This document shows, piece by piece, positions 41,759 to 51,100 of a stretch of 64,000 bases of DNA. Source of the stretch: Mesorhizobium carmichaelinearum (GTDB lineage Bacteria; Pseudomonadota; Alphaproteobacteria; Rhizobiales; Rhizobiaceae); NCBI RefSeq assembly GCF_900199455.1, contig NZ_FZQR01000004.1, forward strand, positions 62,001 to 126,000, given 5' to 3'. The notes beneath the pieces are model-generated. The model made no database searches. It was not told where the DNA came from and saw only the letters and a list, made by a program, of their open reading frames with translations. A program made the translations under genes and the position numbers. Numbering within the stretch: the stretch's first letter is position 1; every line of letters begins with the position of its first letter.

Positions 41759-43030
41759 TTAGACCGGTTCCCGCGCCATGACAAGGCAAGTGTTCTGGCC
41801 GCCGAAGCCGAAGGAGTTCGACAGAACGCTGCGAACCTCGGCGTTGCGCTTCTTGTTGGGCACCACGTCGAGCACGATCGCCGGGTCGGGATTGTCGTAG
41901 TTGATGGTTGGCGGAATGACGCTTTCGCGCATCGTCATCAGCGAGAACGCCGCCTCGACGGCGCCCGCCGCCGACAGCGTGTGGCCGATCATCGACTTGT
42001 TGGACGAGACCGGCATCGAGCCGATACGCTCGCCGAACACCGTCGACAGCGACAAATGCTCCATCTTGTCGTTTTCCGGCGTCGACGTGCCATGGGCGTT
42101 GACGTAGTCGATCTCGTCCTTGCTCAGGCCGGCGTCGGCGAGGGCGGCACGAACTGCGGCGATTGCCGGCGAACCGTCAGGCTTGGAGCGGGTGCGGTGG
42201 AAATCATCGGCCTTTTCGCCGCAGCCGCGCAGGATGCCAAGAACGGTCGCGCCACGGGCCAGGGCTGCCTCCAGCGATTCCAGCACAAGCGCGCCGGACC
42301 CCTCGGCCAGCACGAAACCGTCGCGGTCCTTGGAAAACGGCTTGGAAGCCTTTTCCGGAATGTCGTTGTGGGTCGACAGCGCCGACAGCAGCGAGAACCG
42401 GATCAGCGCTTCGGCTGTGGCCGAACCGTCGGCGCCGATCGACAGCGCCCGGTCGCATTCGCCGCGGCGGATCGCCTCGACGCCGAGCTGGATGGCGGTG
42501 GCGCCTGACGCGCAGGCGGTCGACAGCGTGATCGGCAGGCCGCGCGTGCCGAAACGGTCGGCGAGCCGGTCGGCGATCGAGCCGAACTGGGTGGTCTCGA
42601 AAATGTCGAGTTCCTTCAAGCCTCGCGCCACCCGCAGCAGCCTTTCGGCGCCAGCATCCTGCTTGTCGGAATTGTAGAGTGAGAAGCGTTCGTGCCAGTC
42701 GAGCTCGACTGGCGGCGAGGCGAGGAAGAGCGGACCGCCGAAATCGCCGGAATCGAGGCTGGATTCGGCCACGGCCTCATGTGCGGCGGTTTCGGCCAGC
42801 TCATAGGTGAGGGGGCTGGCGCCTTTCGAGCTTGAGTCCAGGAAGTCGACCATGCCGGAAATGCGGGTGTTGAGGTGATCGACAGGAAAGCGGGTGATCG
42901 GGTGGATGCCCGACTTGCCCGAGGTCAGCGCCGCCCAATTGTCTGCTTTGCCGACGCCGAGTGAGGTCACCACGCCGATGCCGGTGACGGCGACGATCGG
43001 CCTGCCCATGTGATCTCTGAAATTGGTCAT
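41759..43030 (-). CDS. fabF1XL: 3-oxoacyl-ACP synthase of the VLCFA cluster, active type
   Basis: 423 residues of the KAS II fold with all catalytic residues: Cys173 in STACASG, His313 in NAHGTST, Lys345 and His350 in SNKSMIGH. It should extend acyl chains on AcpXL toward C28. GAGGG precedes the ATG. Its partner FabF2XL, encoded 47 bases upstream, lacks these residues, so a heterodimer with this protein as the only active subunit is likely. Confidence 0.92.
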   Translation of the reverse strand: MTNFRDHMGRPIVAVTGIGVVTSLGVGKADNWAALTSGKSGIHPITRFPVDHLNTRISGMVDFLDSSSKGASPLTYELAETAAHEAVAESSLDSGDFGGPLFLASPPVELDWHERFSLYNSDKQDAGAERLLRVARGLKELDIFETTQFGSIADRLADRFGTRGLPITLSTACASGATAIQLGVEAIRRGECDRALSIGADGSATAEALIRFSLLSALSTHNDIPEKASKPFSKDRDGFVLAEGSGALVLESLEAALARGATVLGILRGCGEKADDFHRTRSKPDGSPAIAAVRAALADAGLSKDEIDYVNAHGTSTPENDKMEHLSLSTVFGERIGSMPVSSNKSMIGHTLSAAGAVEAAFSLMTMRESVIPPTINYDNPDPAIVLDVVPNKKRNAEVRSVLSNSFGFGGQNTCLVMAREPV

Positions 43031-43077
43031 CGGGAAACCCTCGGGCGGTTTATCTCTGCAACATGGCGGGCGCCGCC

Positions 43078-44268
43078 TTACGCCGACTTGACCAGCGCCA
43101 TGCCCTCGAATTGGTGATAGCCGATCGCCGTTGCAAGGACGCTTGCGGGAATGCCTTCGAACGGCTTCTCGGCTGCGGTATCAAAGACGGGGTAGGCGGC
43201 CTTTCGGTCGACGGCGAGTGCGGCCAGCGCCACGGCGAAAGGAAACTGCGCTTCCTTCATGTGCCCGGTCAGCGTCGAGAAGCCGCGCGCTGATATGGCC
43301 GGATTGGCATCGAGCGCTGTTTTCTCGACTGATGTTGCGGCATGCGCGCCCGACGCGCCCGACATGGCGAGCAGCTTGCCGTTCGGCAGTGCCGCCTGGC
43401 TGAGCAACGTCGCAATCTCGGCGTCGAGTTCTCCGCGCGTGCGCCTGGCGCGGCCGGAGACGACTGGTCCGAGCTCGGCGTAGATCTTGCGCCCGCGGCT
43501 CATCGCGTGTTCGCGCTGTTCCAGCACCAGGAAGGCGCCGCCGGAGCCTGAGACCACCCCGCCGCCCTCGGCACCCTGCCTTTGCCAGACAGGCTTCCAG
43601 GGGCCGCGATGCAGATAGCCGGCGAGCTCATAGCCGAGCAGCATGTCGGAATGTTCGGTCTGGAAGGCGCCGCCGACCAGCACGTGCGTCGACTGGCCCG
43701 AGCGGATGCGCGCCGCGGCCGTCTCGACGGCGGAAACACCGGCCCCTTCCTCGCCCATGAAGGTGCGCGACGAGCCCGTCACCTTGTGGACGATCGAGAT
43801 GTTGCCGGCGAGCAGGTTGGAAAGCTGCGCCAGGAACAAGGTCGGCCGCAATTCGGTGGTCAGCTTCTCATTGAGCAGCACGTCGCGGTCGTTGCGGCTT
43901 TCCGAAGCGGCGAGAATGGCGGCATCGACCGCCTCGTCGCGCTCGCCGCCGCCGGCGGCCACCACCATATCCATGGTCGTGCAGAGCTCGTCATTGCCCT
44001 TGATGCCGGCATCGTCCAGGGCAAGGCCGGCGGCATAGGTGCCGAGCCGCTGCCAGGTCTCCATCTGCCGCTGGTCGCCGCGCTTGGCGATCTGCAGGTT
44101 CCAGTCGATCTCGGGCAGCGGATGGACGGTGTAGGGCGCGAAGCGCGCGGCTTCGAGCACCGGCTGCAGGCCCGGTTGCGCGAGCTTCTGCCAGTGGGCG
44201 TCAGGGCCTTCTCCCAGCGAGGAGACAAGGCCGATACCAGTGATGACGACGTCGCGGGGGCTACTCAT
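43078..44268 (-). CDS. fabF2XL: ketosynthase-like protein without catalytic cysteine
   Basis: 396 residues with the KAS II fold and order (VVITGIGLVSSLGEG at the start). At the nucleophile position the NISIV segment continues HKVTGSS, giving Val163 in place of Cys. The HGTST histidine is replaced in SGASGAHAAT and the SNKSM lysine in RGFSTLTGH; only the last His remains. This is the pattern of a chain-length-factor-like subunit, not a condensing enzyme. The neighbouring FabF1XL is the likely active partner. In other rhizobia fabZXL lies just upstream, but here only 56 bases separate it from acpXL. Confidence 0.9.
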   Translation of the reverse strand: MSSPRDVVITGIGLVSSLGEGPDAHWQKLAQPGLQPVLEAARFAPYTVHPLPEIDWNLQIAKRGDQRQMETWQRLGTYAAGLALDDAGIKGNDELCTTMDMVVAAGGGERDEAVDAAILAASESRNDRDVLLNEKLTTELRPTLFLAQLSNLLAGNISIVHKVTGSSRTFMGEEGAGVSAVETAAARIRSGQSTHVLVGGAFQTEHSDMLLGYELAGYLHRGPWKPVWQRQGAEGGGVVSGSGGAFLVLEQREHAMSRGRKIYAELGPVVSGRARRTRGELDAEIATLLSQAALPNGKLLAMSGASGAHAATSVEKTALDANPAISARGFSTLTGHMKEAQFPFAVALAALAVDRKAAYPVFDTAAEKPFEGIPASVLATAIGYHQFEGMALVKSA

Positions 44269-44324
44269 GAGCGGCTTTGTGGGTCAGGCGGCAAAGCGCG
44301 TCAAGGTCGCGCGCTCAGCTGATG

Positions 44325-44606
44325 TCAGGCGGTCTTGGCGGCAACCAGCGCGTCGATCTTGGCGCACAGGTTCTTCATGACGAAGTAGTCGTCGGTCGAG
44401 GCCTTGCCGTCATTGACTTCCTGGGTCCACTTTTCCAGCGGCACCTTGATGCCGAATTCCTTGTCGATGGCAAAGACGATATCGAGGAAATCGAGGCTGT
44501 CGATGCCGAGATCGTCGATCGTGTGGCTCTCGGGCGTGATGGTGTCGATATCGATCTCGCTGGTGTCGGCAATGATCTTGGCGACTTTGTCGAACGTGGT
44601 GGACAA
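44325..44606 (-). CDS. acpXL: acyl carrier protein for very-long-chain fatty acids
   Basis: 93 residues. The phosphopantetheine site is Ser37 in [11 protein letters not shown]. The start is a TTG at 44606 with AAGGA seven bases upstream; it gives the N-terminus [16 protein letters not shown] known for AcpXL proteins. It carries the growing 27-hydroxyoctacosanoate chain for lipid A. First gene of the cluster acpXL-fabF2XL-fabF1XL-adh2XL-lpxXL; the promoter must lie in 44607-44732. Confidence 0.93.
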   Translation of the reverse strand: MSTTFDKVAKIIADTSEIDIDTITPESHTIDDLGIDSLDFLDIVFAIDKEFGIKVPLEKWTQEVNDGKASTDDYFVMKNLCAKIDALVAAKTA

Positions 44607-44732
44607 GGGCTTTTCCTTCTTTGCGGGCGGAATCTGTCCGCATCTAGTTTGGGCGCTGTCTAATCGGTTTTTCCCGGCAGGAAAAGGCCTGATAGTCCGG
44701 GCGCAGATGGGAAGCGTCGCCAAGAAACGCAA

Positions 44733-44763
44733 GAAGGGCCGCCGGTCAAGCCGGCGGCCCTTC
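44733..44763 (-). terminator. terminator after the slipin-like gene
   Basis: A 13-bp perfect stem (GAAGGGCCGCCGG/CCGGCGGCCCTTC) with a five-base loop, followed on the minus strand by TTG. It separates the slipin transcript from acpXL. Confidence 0.65.
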
Positions 44764-44791
44764 CCATTACGTCAGGTCAGTCTTTGTTTCG

Positions 44792-44840
44792 ATGTATGTC
44801 GTTTTCCCAAAACCGGGAACCATTTTTGGGCGACATGCAT
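44792..44840. repeat. 49-bp intergenic hairpin element, copy 2
   Basis: Relative of the element at 17085-17132: ATGTATGTCG and CGACATGCAT outer arms, with CCCAAAA/TTTTTGGG inside and ACCGGGA in the loop in both. Its last base is the first base of the slipin stop codon as read on the plus strand. Confidence 0.75.
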
Positions 44841-45982
44841 CAGCTCTCGCGGAGCTTGACCAGGTCGTTCAGCAGTCCGCCCGTTCCGTTGTGGACGGTC
44901 AGCCGCTCGACCTTGCCGGCGATGGTTTCCAGAGCCTCGAGCTCCTTCAGCCGCAGCATCACCGGGTTTTCCGCCATCACCCTGGCCGTGTTGAGGAGGG
45001 AACGCGTGGCGTTCGTCTCCTCGCGGCGGCGGATGACGTTGGCCTCGGCCTGCTTCTCGGCCGAAACCACCTGGTTGAGGATCTCACGCATCTCGCCCGG
45101 CAGGATAACATCCTTGAGGGCGATATCGCTGACCTCGACGCCGATCTCGGCCATGTCGGCACGGACCTTGGCCGCCGCTTCCTCATCGACCGTCACCTTC
45201 TTTTCAAGGATCTGGTCGAGCGTCAGCCCGCCAAGCGTCTTGCGGAAGGCGTACTGGAGGGCGCGGTAGAGGGCTTCGGAGAAGTCCTTCACAGCGCTCA
45301 CCGCCTTGACCGGGTCGACGACCCGGTATTCGGCGGCGATGTTGACGCGGATCGTCACGCGATCCTTCGTCAGCACTTCCTGCCCGGCAACATCGAGCGA
45401 CTGGCGCTTGAGGTCGACGACCTTCATCTGCACCATGCGTCCGACGTTCCAGAAGCCATGCACGCCCGCCGTCAATGTCCGGACCAGGACTCCGTCGACG
45501 AACAGCAGTCCGGCCTGGCCGTCGACGACCTGATGGACCGACATCAACTCCGCCTTCCGGGCCTGGCCGAGCCGGCGCATGACCGCCGGATCGATGGCGA
45601 GGTCGGCCGAGGTGTCGACCATCGTGACCTTCCACGGACCGGCATCCGTCCACAGCACCAGCTTGCGGTCCGGCGCCAGAACGGCGTGCAGGTTGCCGTC
45701 ACGCTCGATGACGGCGACATCCGTGCGCCCGGTGCGAACGACGGTGAAATGACGCGCGGCCACATCCGGGAGCTTGTCGAACAACGCCTTCTCGTATGCC
45801 GAAACGAATTCCGGGTTCTTCAGATCGTGCCGGGATACTTCCAGGCTTCCGCGCCGGTTGGCGAGCCAGTGCTCACCCGGCAGCAGGACGGCCTTGATCT
45901 CCCCCTTGTAGAGGGTGAGGGCACGTTCGTTTTCCCTAACGAGGACGCGCTCGCGTCCAAGAACCTTATCGAGAACAGTCAT
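44840..45982 (-). CDS. slipin/SPFH-like protein without membrane segment
   Basis: 380 residues; AGGAG precedes ATG 45982. An SPFH (stomatin/prohibitin) domain spans about 150-300 (QVVDGQAGLLFVDGVLV, QEVLTKDRVTIRVNIAAEYRV, VKDFSEALYRALQYAFRK), then a coiled helix rich in Glu and Arg. The usual N-terminal hydrophobic hairpin is absent. Instead residues 18-60 (VRENERALTLYKGEIKAVLL) resemble a second copy of the SPFH opening strand set. Probably a soluble or peripheral scaffold protein; function unknown. Confidence 0.8.
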   Translation of the reverse strand: MTVLDKVLGRERVLVRENERALTLYKGEIKAVLLPGEHWLANRRGSLEVSRHDLKNPEFVSAYEKALFDKLPDVAARHFTVVRTGRTDVAVIERDGNLHAVLAPDRKLVLWTDAGPWKVTMVDTSADLAIDPAVMRRLGQARKAELMSVHQVVDGQAGLLFVDGVLVRTLTAGVHGFWNVGRMVQMKVVDLKRQSLDVAGQEVLTKDRVTIRVNIAAEYRVVDPVKAVSAVKDFSEALYRALQYAFRKTLGGLTLDQILEKKVTVDEEAAAKVRADMAEIGVEVSDIALKDVILPGEMREILNQVVSAEKQAEANVIRRREETNATRSLLNTARVMAENPVMLRLKELEALETIAGKVERLTVHNGTGGLLNDLVKLRES

Positions 45983-46003
45983 TGTCTTACTCCTGTCGGG
46001 CAT

Positions 46004-46345
46004 GGCCGCATGCGAGGCGTCAACTCATGCGTCGATCTTCCCTTTCGTTTCTCGTTTCACGTCGTCATGGTCCGGGCACGAATGATCCGGGGACTGGTGG
46101 CATCAAATCGCAGCGGGTCTTCGGGAGCGGATCGCGGGGCGGCGAAGCGGGCGCCGGAGGCCTTGGCCTCCCTTGCCGGCGACGCTGCGCCTTGGTCATC
46201 ACCGCGGGCCTGGCCGCGAGCCGATGGCGTCGGACCTTTCGAAACGGCCTTGGCCCGAAGGCTTCGGCCATCCGTCAGGTCTTCAGCATTCCAGTCCCCG
46301 GACCGTTTTTCAGATAACACCGTGGCAGGGTGCTGGCTTATCAGG
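46004..46345. other. intergenic stretch without recognisable gene
   Basis: Upstream of the slipin gene and downstream of the tRNA pair. Frames are open on both strands because of high GC, but none has a ribosome binding site or a recognisable product. The slipin promoter should be within it. Confidence 0.5.
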
Positions 46346-46420
46346 CCAATGGAGAAGGAATCGAACCTTCGACAGTCAGATTAACAATCTGATGCTCTAA
46401 CCAAACTGAGCTATCCGTGG
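46346..46420 (-). tRNA. tRNA-Asn(GTT)-like gene with imperfect acceptor stem
   Basis: D arm (GCTC/GAGC), anticodon arm (TCAGA-TTGTTAA-TCTGA, anticodon GTT) and T arm (GAAGG-TTCGATT-CCTTC) pair perfectly. The acceptor strands CCACGGA and TCCATTG have two mismatches in seven. No CCA is encoded at the 3' end (GCCT follows). The first three bases coincide with the CCA of the upstream tRNA. It could be a functional tRNA that is edited or tolerated, or a decaying one. Confidence 0.7.
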
Positions 46421-46491
46421 TGCAGACGACGGGACTCGAACCCACAACCTCCGGACAAAATCCGGCGCTCTCCCAGTTGAGCTACATCCGC
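46418..46491 (-). tRNA. tRNA-like gene, probable anticodon TTT (Lys), CCA encoded
   Basis: Acceptor GCGGATG pairs with CGTCTGC (two wobble pairs), the discriminator is A and CCA is encoded. D arm is GCTC/GAGC; T arm is GTGGG-TTCGAGT-CCCGT. The anticodon stem GCCGG/CCGGA has four pairs around loop ATTTTGT, so the anticodon reads TTT with G37; base 26 seems missing. Gln(TTG) is the alternative if the loop is shifted. Its structure is less standard than usual bacterial tRNAs. Confidence 0.65.
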
Positions 46492-46707
46492 GATCCCAAC
46501 CCCCAAAGCGGCGCCGTATACAGGGCGGCAATGCCGCCTGCACGGGCGGAGACGAAAGCTCCAGCCGTTGTGCTCGCTCCGGTTCTCGTGACCGGGAGCG
46601 CGGCTATAGAGCCTGCGACGGGTTGTCGCAAGCGGCATTGTCGCGGCGAATTCGTGGCTTCTTTCGGCAGTGGCATTTCGGCAACATAAGGGTCAATCCA
46701 GTTGATT

Positions 46708-46726
46708 GTACCAATGTACCATGGTA
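46708..46726. promoter_or_regulatory. operator-like repeats overlapping the start region of the RHH gene
   Basis: GTACCA-AT-GTACCA-TGGTA: two direct GTACCA words eight bases apart and an inverted TACCATGGTA. It lies directly before and abuts the AGGAG ribosome binding site of the next gene. This fits autoregulation by the ribbon-helix-helix-like product. Confidence 0.55.
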
Positions 46727-46736
46727 GGAGCGCGAC

Positions 46737-46988
46737 ATGAACATCGAGCGTGTACAGACTGGCGTGCGCCTGGAAAAGCGGTTGGTGAAGGTGCTCAAGG
46801 CCTTGGCGGAGCATCGCGACATGAGCCTGGGCGATCTCATCGAAGGTATCGTGCTGCATGCTTTCGAAGGGCAGGCGCCGTTTTCGCCGGAGACGCTCGA
46901 AACGATCAGCCAATTGAAGCGCATCTACGGGCTGGAACTTGGCGCGGCGGACAGCCACTGTCTGACTGAAGCGCCATCCTCTGACTGA
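46737..46988 (+). CDS. small ribbon-helix-helix-like protein
   Basis: 83 residues. TGVRLEKRLVKVLKALAEHRDMSLGDLIEGIVLHAFEG has the strand-helix-turn-helix spacing of Arc/MetJ-type DNA-binding proteins, with a short acidic tail. AGGAG lies six bases upstream. It is 17 bases before the SRPBCC gene, same strand. Probably a repressor of its own two-gene operon, through the GTACCA repeats; this is inferred. Confidence 0.7.
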   Translation: MNIERVQTGVRLEKRLVKVLKALAEHRDMSLGDLIEGIVLHAFEGQAPFSPETLETISQLKRIYGLELGAADSHCLTEAPSSD

Positions 46989-47005
46989 GCGGAAAGGGAA
47001 GGCGG

Positions 47006-47473
47006 ATGACGACCCATCTTGAGCGCAGCCACAGGATCGTCCTTTCCGGTCCGGTCGACCGCGTCTTCCCGCTGTTCACGCCGATCGGCGAGACCTTGTG
47101 GGTGGAGGGCTGGGATCCGGAATTCCTGCACCCGCAAGGTGGAGAAACGCGGCAAGGCATGGTTTTCCGAACCATTCACGGCGACGAGGCAACGCTTTGG
47201 GCCTGCGCCGACTGGGATCCAGCTGCGCATCGCGTCCGCTATGTCAGGGTCACGCCGGACTCGCGTTTCGGGTTTGTCGAAGTGGCCTGCCGTTCGGCGG
47301 CCGATGGCGGCACCGAAGCATCGATTGCCTATACGTTCACGGCTCTGAACGCGGCGGGAGAATCCTATCTGTCTGAACTGACGGAGGATGCCTTCGCGCA
47401 CATGATCGAGACATGGAAAGTCCGCATCGATGCGTGGCTGCTCACTGAGATGTCAGCTGGTTCTGGTCATTAG
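47006..47473 (+). CDS. SRPBCC (START-like) family protein
   Basis: 155 residues: SHRIVLSGPVDRVFPLFTPIGE at the start and the long C-terminal helix (LTEDAFAHMIETWKVRIDAWL) are the signature of the SRPBCC ligand-binding fold. In the middle GWDPEFLHPQGGETRQGMVF is typical of polyketide-cyclase-like members. No catalytic residues can be named. Coexpressed with the small DNA-binding protein; the 3' end overlaps the convergent phosphatase gene by four bases. Confidence 0.8.
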   Translation: MTTHLERSHRIVLSGPVDRVFPLFTPIGETLWVEGWDPEFLHPQGGETRQGMVFRTIHGDEATLWACADWDPAAHRVRYVRVTPDSRFGFVEVACRSAADGGTEASIAYTFTALNAAGESYLSELTEDAFAHMIETWKVRIDAWLLTEMSAGSGH

Positions 47474-48018
47474 AAGGTGACGCGGCCGAGCACGCGCAGA
47501 CCGTCGCCTTGCGGCTCGACGACCACGGCCTCGCCCTCGCGCGGCGAGATGCCGGTGAGCGCCACGATGTCTTCCAGATGGGTGACCATGACCAGATTGT
47601 CGGAGCCGGAATAGGCGCGGATTTCCTTCATGATGGCGGCGATCTGCGCCGCCTTCTGCGCATCGTCGCCTTTCAGCAGATCGAGCGGCGCAAACAGCTC
47701 CGGCTCGGCCTCGAAGGCGATGCGCGCGGTGTCGAGACAGCGGCAGTAACGGCTGGACAGCACGCGTTCGATCGGGGCGGCGCGGGCGGCAAACAAGGCG
47801 CCGATCTTGCTCGCCTGCTGCTTACCGCGCGCCGACAGGTTCATCTGGGTGGCGCAGCTGCCGATGTCGAAATTGGCGGGGTCGGTTGTGCCGGTGACCA
47901 TGGCATGACGCAGCAGCACCACATGGCCGCCATCGCGCAGCAGCGCCCAGCCGGCATCCGTGGCATGGGCGGCGACGGGAATGACGAGCAGGAGCAGGGC
48001 CAGGGCAAATCGGATCAT
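47470..48018 (-). CDS. periplasmic histidine phosphatase family protein
   Basis: 182 residues with a signal peptide (MIRFALALLLLVIPVAAHA). The phosphohistidine motif is seen as VVLLRHAM, followed by ARGKQQASKIGALF and the second His in VMVTHLEDI. Substrate unknown. AAGGA precedes ATG 48018. Located downstream of the caspase-like gene, 99 bases away on the same strand. Confidence 0.85.
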   Translation of the reverse strand: MIRFALALLLLVIPVAAHATDAGWALLRDGGHVVLLRHAMVTGTTDPANFDIGSCATQMNLSARGKQQASKIGALFAARAAPIERVLSSRYCRCLDTARIAFEAEPELFAPLDLLKGDDAQKAAQIAAIMKEIRAYSGSDNLVMVTHLEDIVALTGISPREGEAVVVEPQGDGLRVLGRVTF

Positions 48019-48117
48019 CGCAGTCCTTCCAGGAGCCCGACATCGGGTCCGGTCACTTCGCATATAGGGATCGGAAGGCCGGCACAAAGACAAGCGGGCG
48101 TTGCAGACGTCCAAGCC

Positions 48118-51100
48118 TCACTTTTTGGCGATCTGCTTTTTCACCAGATCGATCTTCTGGTCGGTAAGCGGGATGGGAATGGTGTAGCCGGCTTCGGTAA
48201 AACCCTGCTTGGCGTTCTCGAAGAATTCGATAGCCTTGAGATATTCCGGCTTGCCGCCGCCATAGCTGGCGCGGTTCCAATGGATGTCGCCGAGATTGTT
48301 CTGCTCAAAGGCCCATTGCAGGGGCTGGCTTTCCCTGGTGAACACTTTCAGGGTTGCCGTGAAAGCCGCCTCGGCCTCGTCGAGATATTTGCCGGTCCGT
48401 TCGATGTTGCCGAGGTTGAGCAGGCTCATGCCGATACCGTTCTGGGCGTTGGCCCAGTCGACCGGCGCCGTCTCGATGGTCAGCACTTCGAGGGCCGCCC
48501 GCCGGGCCGCGATCGAATCCCGCAGGGTTTTCGGATCGGCATTGCTCATGCTCAGCCAGTGCAGCGTCGAGCCGAGACCGGCCTGGGCCAACGCCCATTG
48601 CCGCGGGTTGGTCTCGCGCTTGTACTCGCTCAAGGCATTGCTGTAGGCGTCGACCGCCTCGCTGTAGTGCTCAGGCTTGTCCGTCACGCCGCCGAGAAGC
48701 TGCAGCGTGTTGCCGAGATTGTAGTAGCTCATGGCCCAATCCAGCGGGAATTTCCGCCTGACATAGACCTGTCGGGCCGCCTGGAAGGCCGCCACCGACT
48801 GTTCGAGCCTGGCCGCGTCGCGGGTCCGCTGCCCAAGCGTCTGGTAGATCGAGCCGAGATTGTTCTGGGCCGACGCCCAGTCCATCGGGAAGCGCTGGCG
48901 GGTAAACACCGTCAGCGCATCGTCATAGGCCGCGGCGGCCTCTTCGAGCGTGTCCGTGCCCATGTCGAAGCGGGCGACACCGCTCAGCGCGTTGCCGAGG
49001 TTGAGCCGGCTGGTCGCCCAGGAGACCGGGAAGGTCTCGCGGGTTCGCACCTTCAGCGCGGCGCGGAAGGCATCGGCCGCCTCGTTGATCTTGGCCTTGT
49101 CGTTGAGCTGGATGCCAAGCGTCACCAGCGTGTTGCCGAGATTGTTCTCGACCATCGCCCATTCCACCGGGGCCTTCTCGCGCGTGTATTCCTCGAGCGC
49201 CAGCCGGTAGGCGGCTTCCGCGTCCTTCAGATGCTCGCCGGCGGGTTCCCGCTCGGAAAGCGCATAGAGCACCAGGCCGAGATTGTTCTGCGAAGCGGCC
49301 CAGTCGAGCGGCAGCTTGTCGCGGGGGCGCTTTTCCAGCGCCGCGCGCATCGCCGCGACCGCCTCATTGAGCCGCTTCGGATCGCTCTCGCGTTCGCCGA
49401 TCTTCAAAAGCACATTGGCGAGATTGTTCTGCGCGGCCGCCCAGTTGGGGTCGTCCCTCTCGCGCTCGAAGACGATGAGCGAATCGCGGAAGATCTGCGC
49501 GGCCTCCTCGAGATGCGCGGTCTCGGTCTCGCGCTCACCGATGGTCTGGAGCACCACCGCCATGTTGTTGCGGGTGATCGCCCAATCCCTGTTCTGCTCG
49601 CCATTGGGGATGAAATTCAGGATGACGTGATAGGCTTCGATCGCGTGCTGGAGTGCATCGAGATCGCCGGTGGCGTAACCGTAAGAGTTGAGTGCCTCGG
49701 CTTGCTGGTTCTTGTAATTCCAGCGCAGCTTGTCGTCCCATTTCTCGACCAGCGAGAAGGCCTTGGCATAGTCGTTGGCGGCGGATTTATAGTCGAAGAC
49801 CAGTGCGGCGGCATCGGCGCGTTTGGCATAGATCGCGGCATCGGCGATGCGTTTCTGCCTGACCAGTTCCTCGGCCTCGTCGACAGCGCCGCTGTTTTGC
49901 TCGACCCTGCCGACCGCGTCATCGAGGAATTTGCGCGCCGTCACCATGGCGCCTTGGCTGATAGCCTTGTCGGCGGAGGCGACCAGCCGCTTGATCTCGG
50001 GATCGTCGGTGCGCAGTGCCGCGCGTTCCGACATCATCTTCTTCAGGCGCTCGGCCTGGGCACCAAGCACCTTCTGCAGGTCGGTCGGATCCTCGGGGAT
50101 CTTGTCCGTGCCGAGCGCTCTCAGGACGCCATAGAGCGCGTCGAGCGGCACGCCGTCCTGCAGCGAGGCCAGTTCCACCTGCGCCCTCTTCGGGTCGGGC
50201 AGCTCGGAAATGGTCAAAAGCAACTGCCGCCTTTCGCCGGTGATCAGCCCGTCATCGCCGGTCGGCTCAGGCGGCGCGACGCCGAAATAAAGCAGCCGGC
50301 GCAGGCTTTCGTTGACCCAGGGGCGCTGCTTGGCCTTGGTGTCGAGATAGACTTCCTCGGTCACCATGCGCATGACGGAGCCGAACTCCGTGCCTTTCAT
50401 CGCCGCGAGGTGGCGCAGCAGGGCTGCGGCATAGGGGCTGTTTTCGCCGGCCGCACCGTCCAGCGCCGGACGGCCCGGCTCGGCGGCGAAGCCGACCACC
50501 GTGCCGAGGCTCGCATCCTCCGCCGACGCATTGGCAAGCGCCTTCGCGCCACGCACCGGTTCCAGTCCGCCGGCGCCGATCGGCTCTGCGGAAGCGGTGG
50601 GGGCCCGGCGCACCACGGCGTCCGCCGGAAACGGATTGGTGCGGCAGGCATCGAGCAGCACGATCGTCACCGGCACGGTCTTCTTCAATTCGTCCATGAC
50701 CGAGGAAATCGGCACCAGGGCCTGGCCTGCGTCCTTGAGCGACGAGACGTCGGCGTCGACCGGAACCAGATAGTTCTCGCCGCCGGCTTCGATGCCGTGG
50801 CCGGAGTAATAGATGAAGGCGACATCGGCGCCCTCGGCATCCTCGACGAAGCGTTCGAGGTCGCGCTTCAGCTTGGCGGCATCGCGATCGGTGACGTTGC
50901 GGGCGTCGAAGCCGAGGTCGGTCAGCATCTTGGCCATATCGCGGGCGTCATTGGCCGGGTTGGGCAGGGCGGCGATGTGCAGGTAATTCGACTGGCCGAT
51001 GATCAGCGCCACGCCCTTGAGGCTTTTCGTCTCGGCAAATGCAAGCGCCGTCGCGGCAAGACAAAGCAGCGCGGCGACGAAGGCCGTCAGCCACATCCGC

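Noticed and set aside
46057-46320. 87-codon minus-strand frame between the slipin gene and the tRNAs
   Set aside because: No ribosome binding site, low-complexity product, no recognisable motif.
46346-46491. tRNA pair as attachment site of an integrated element
   Set aside because: No integrase, direct repeat or compositional island was found on either side within the window.
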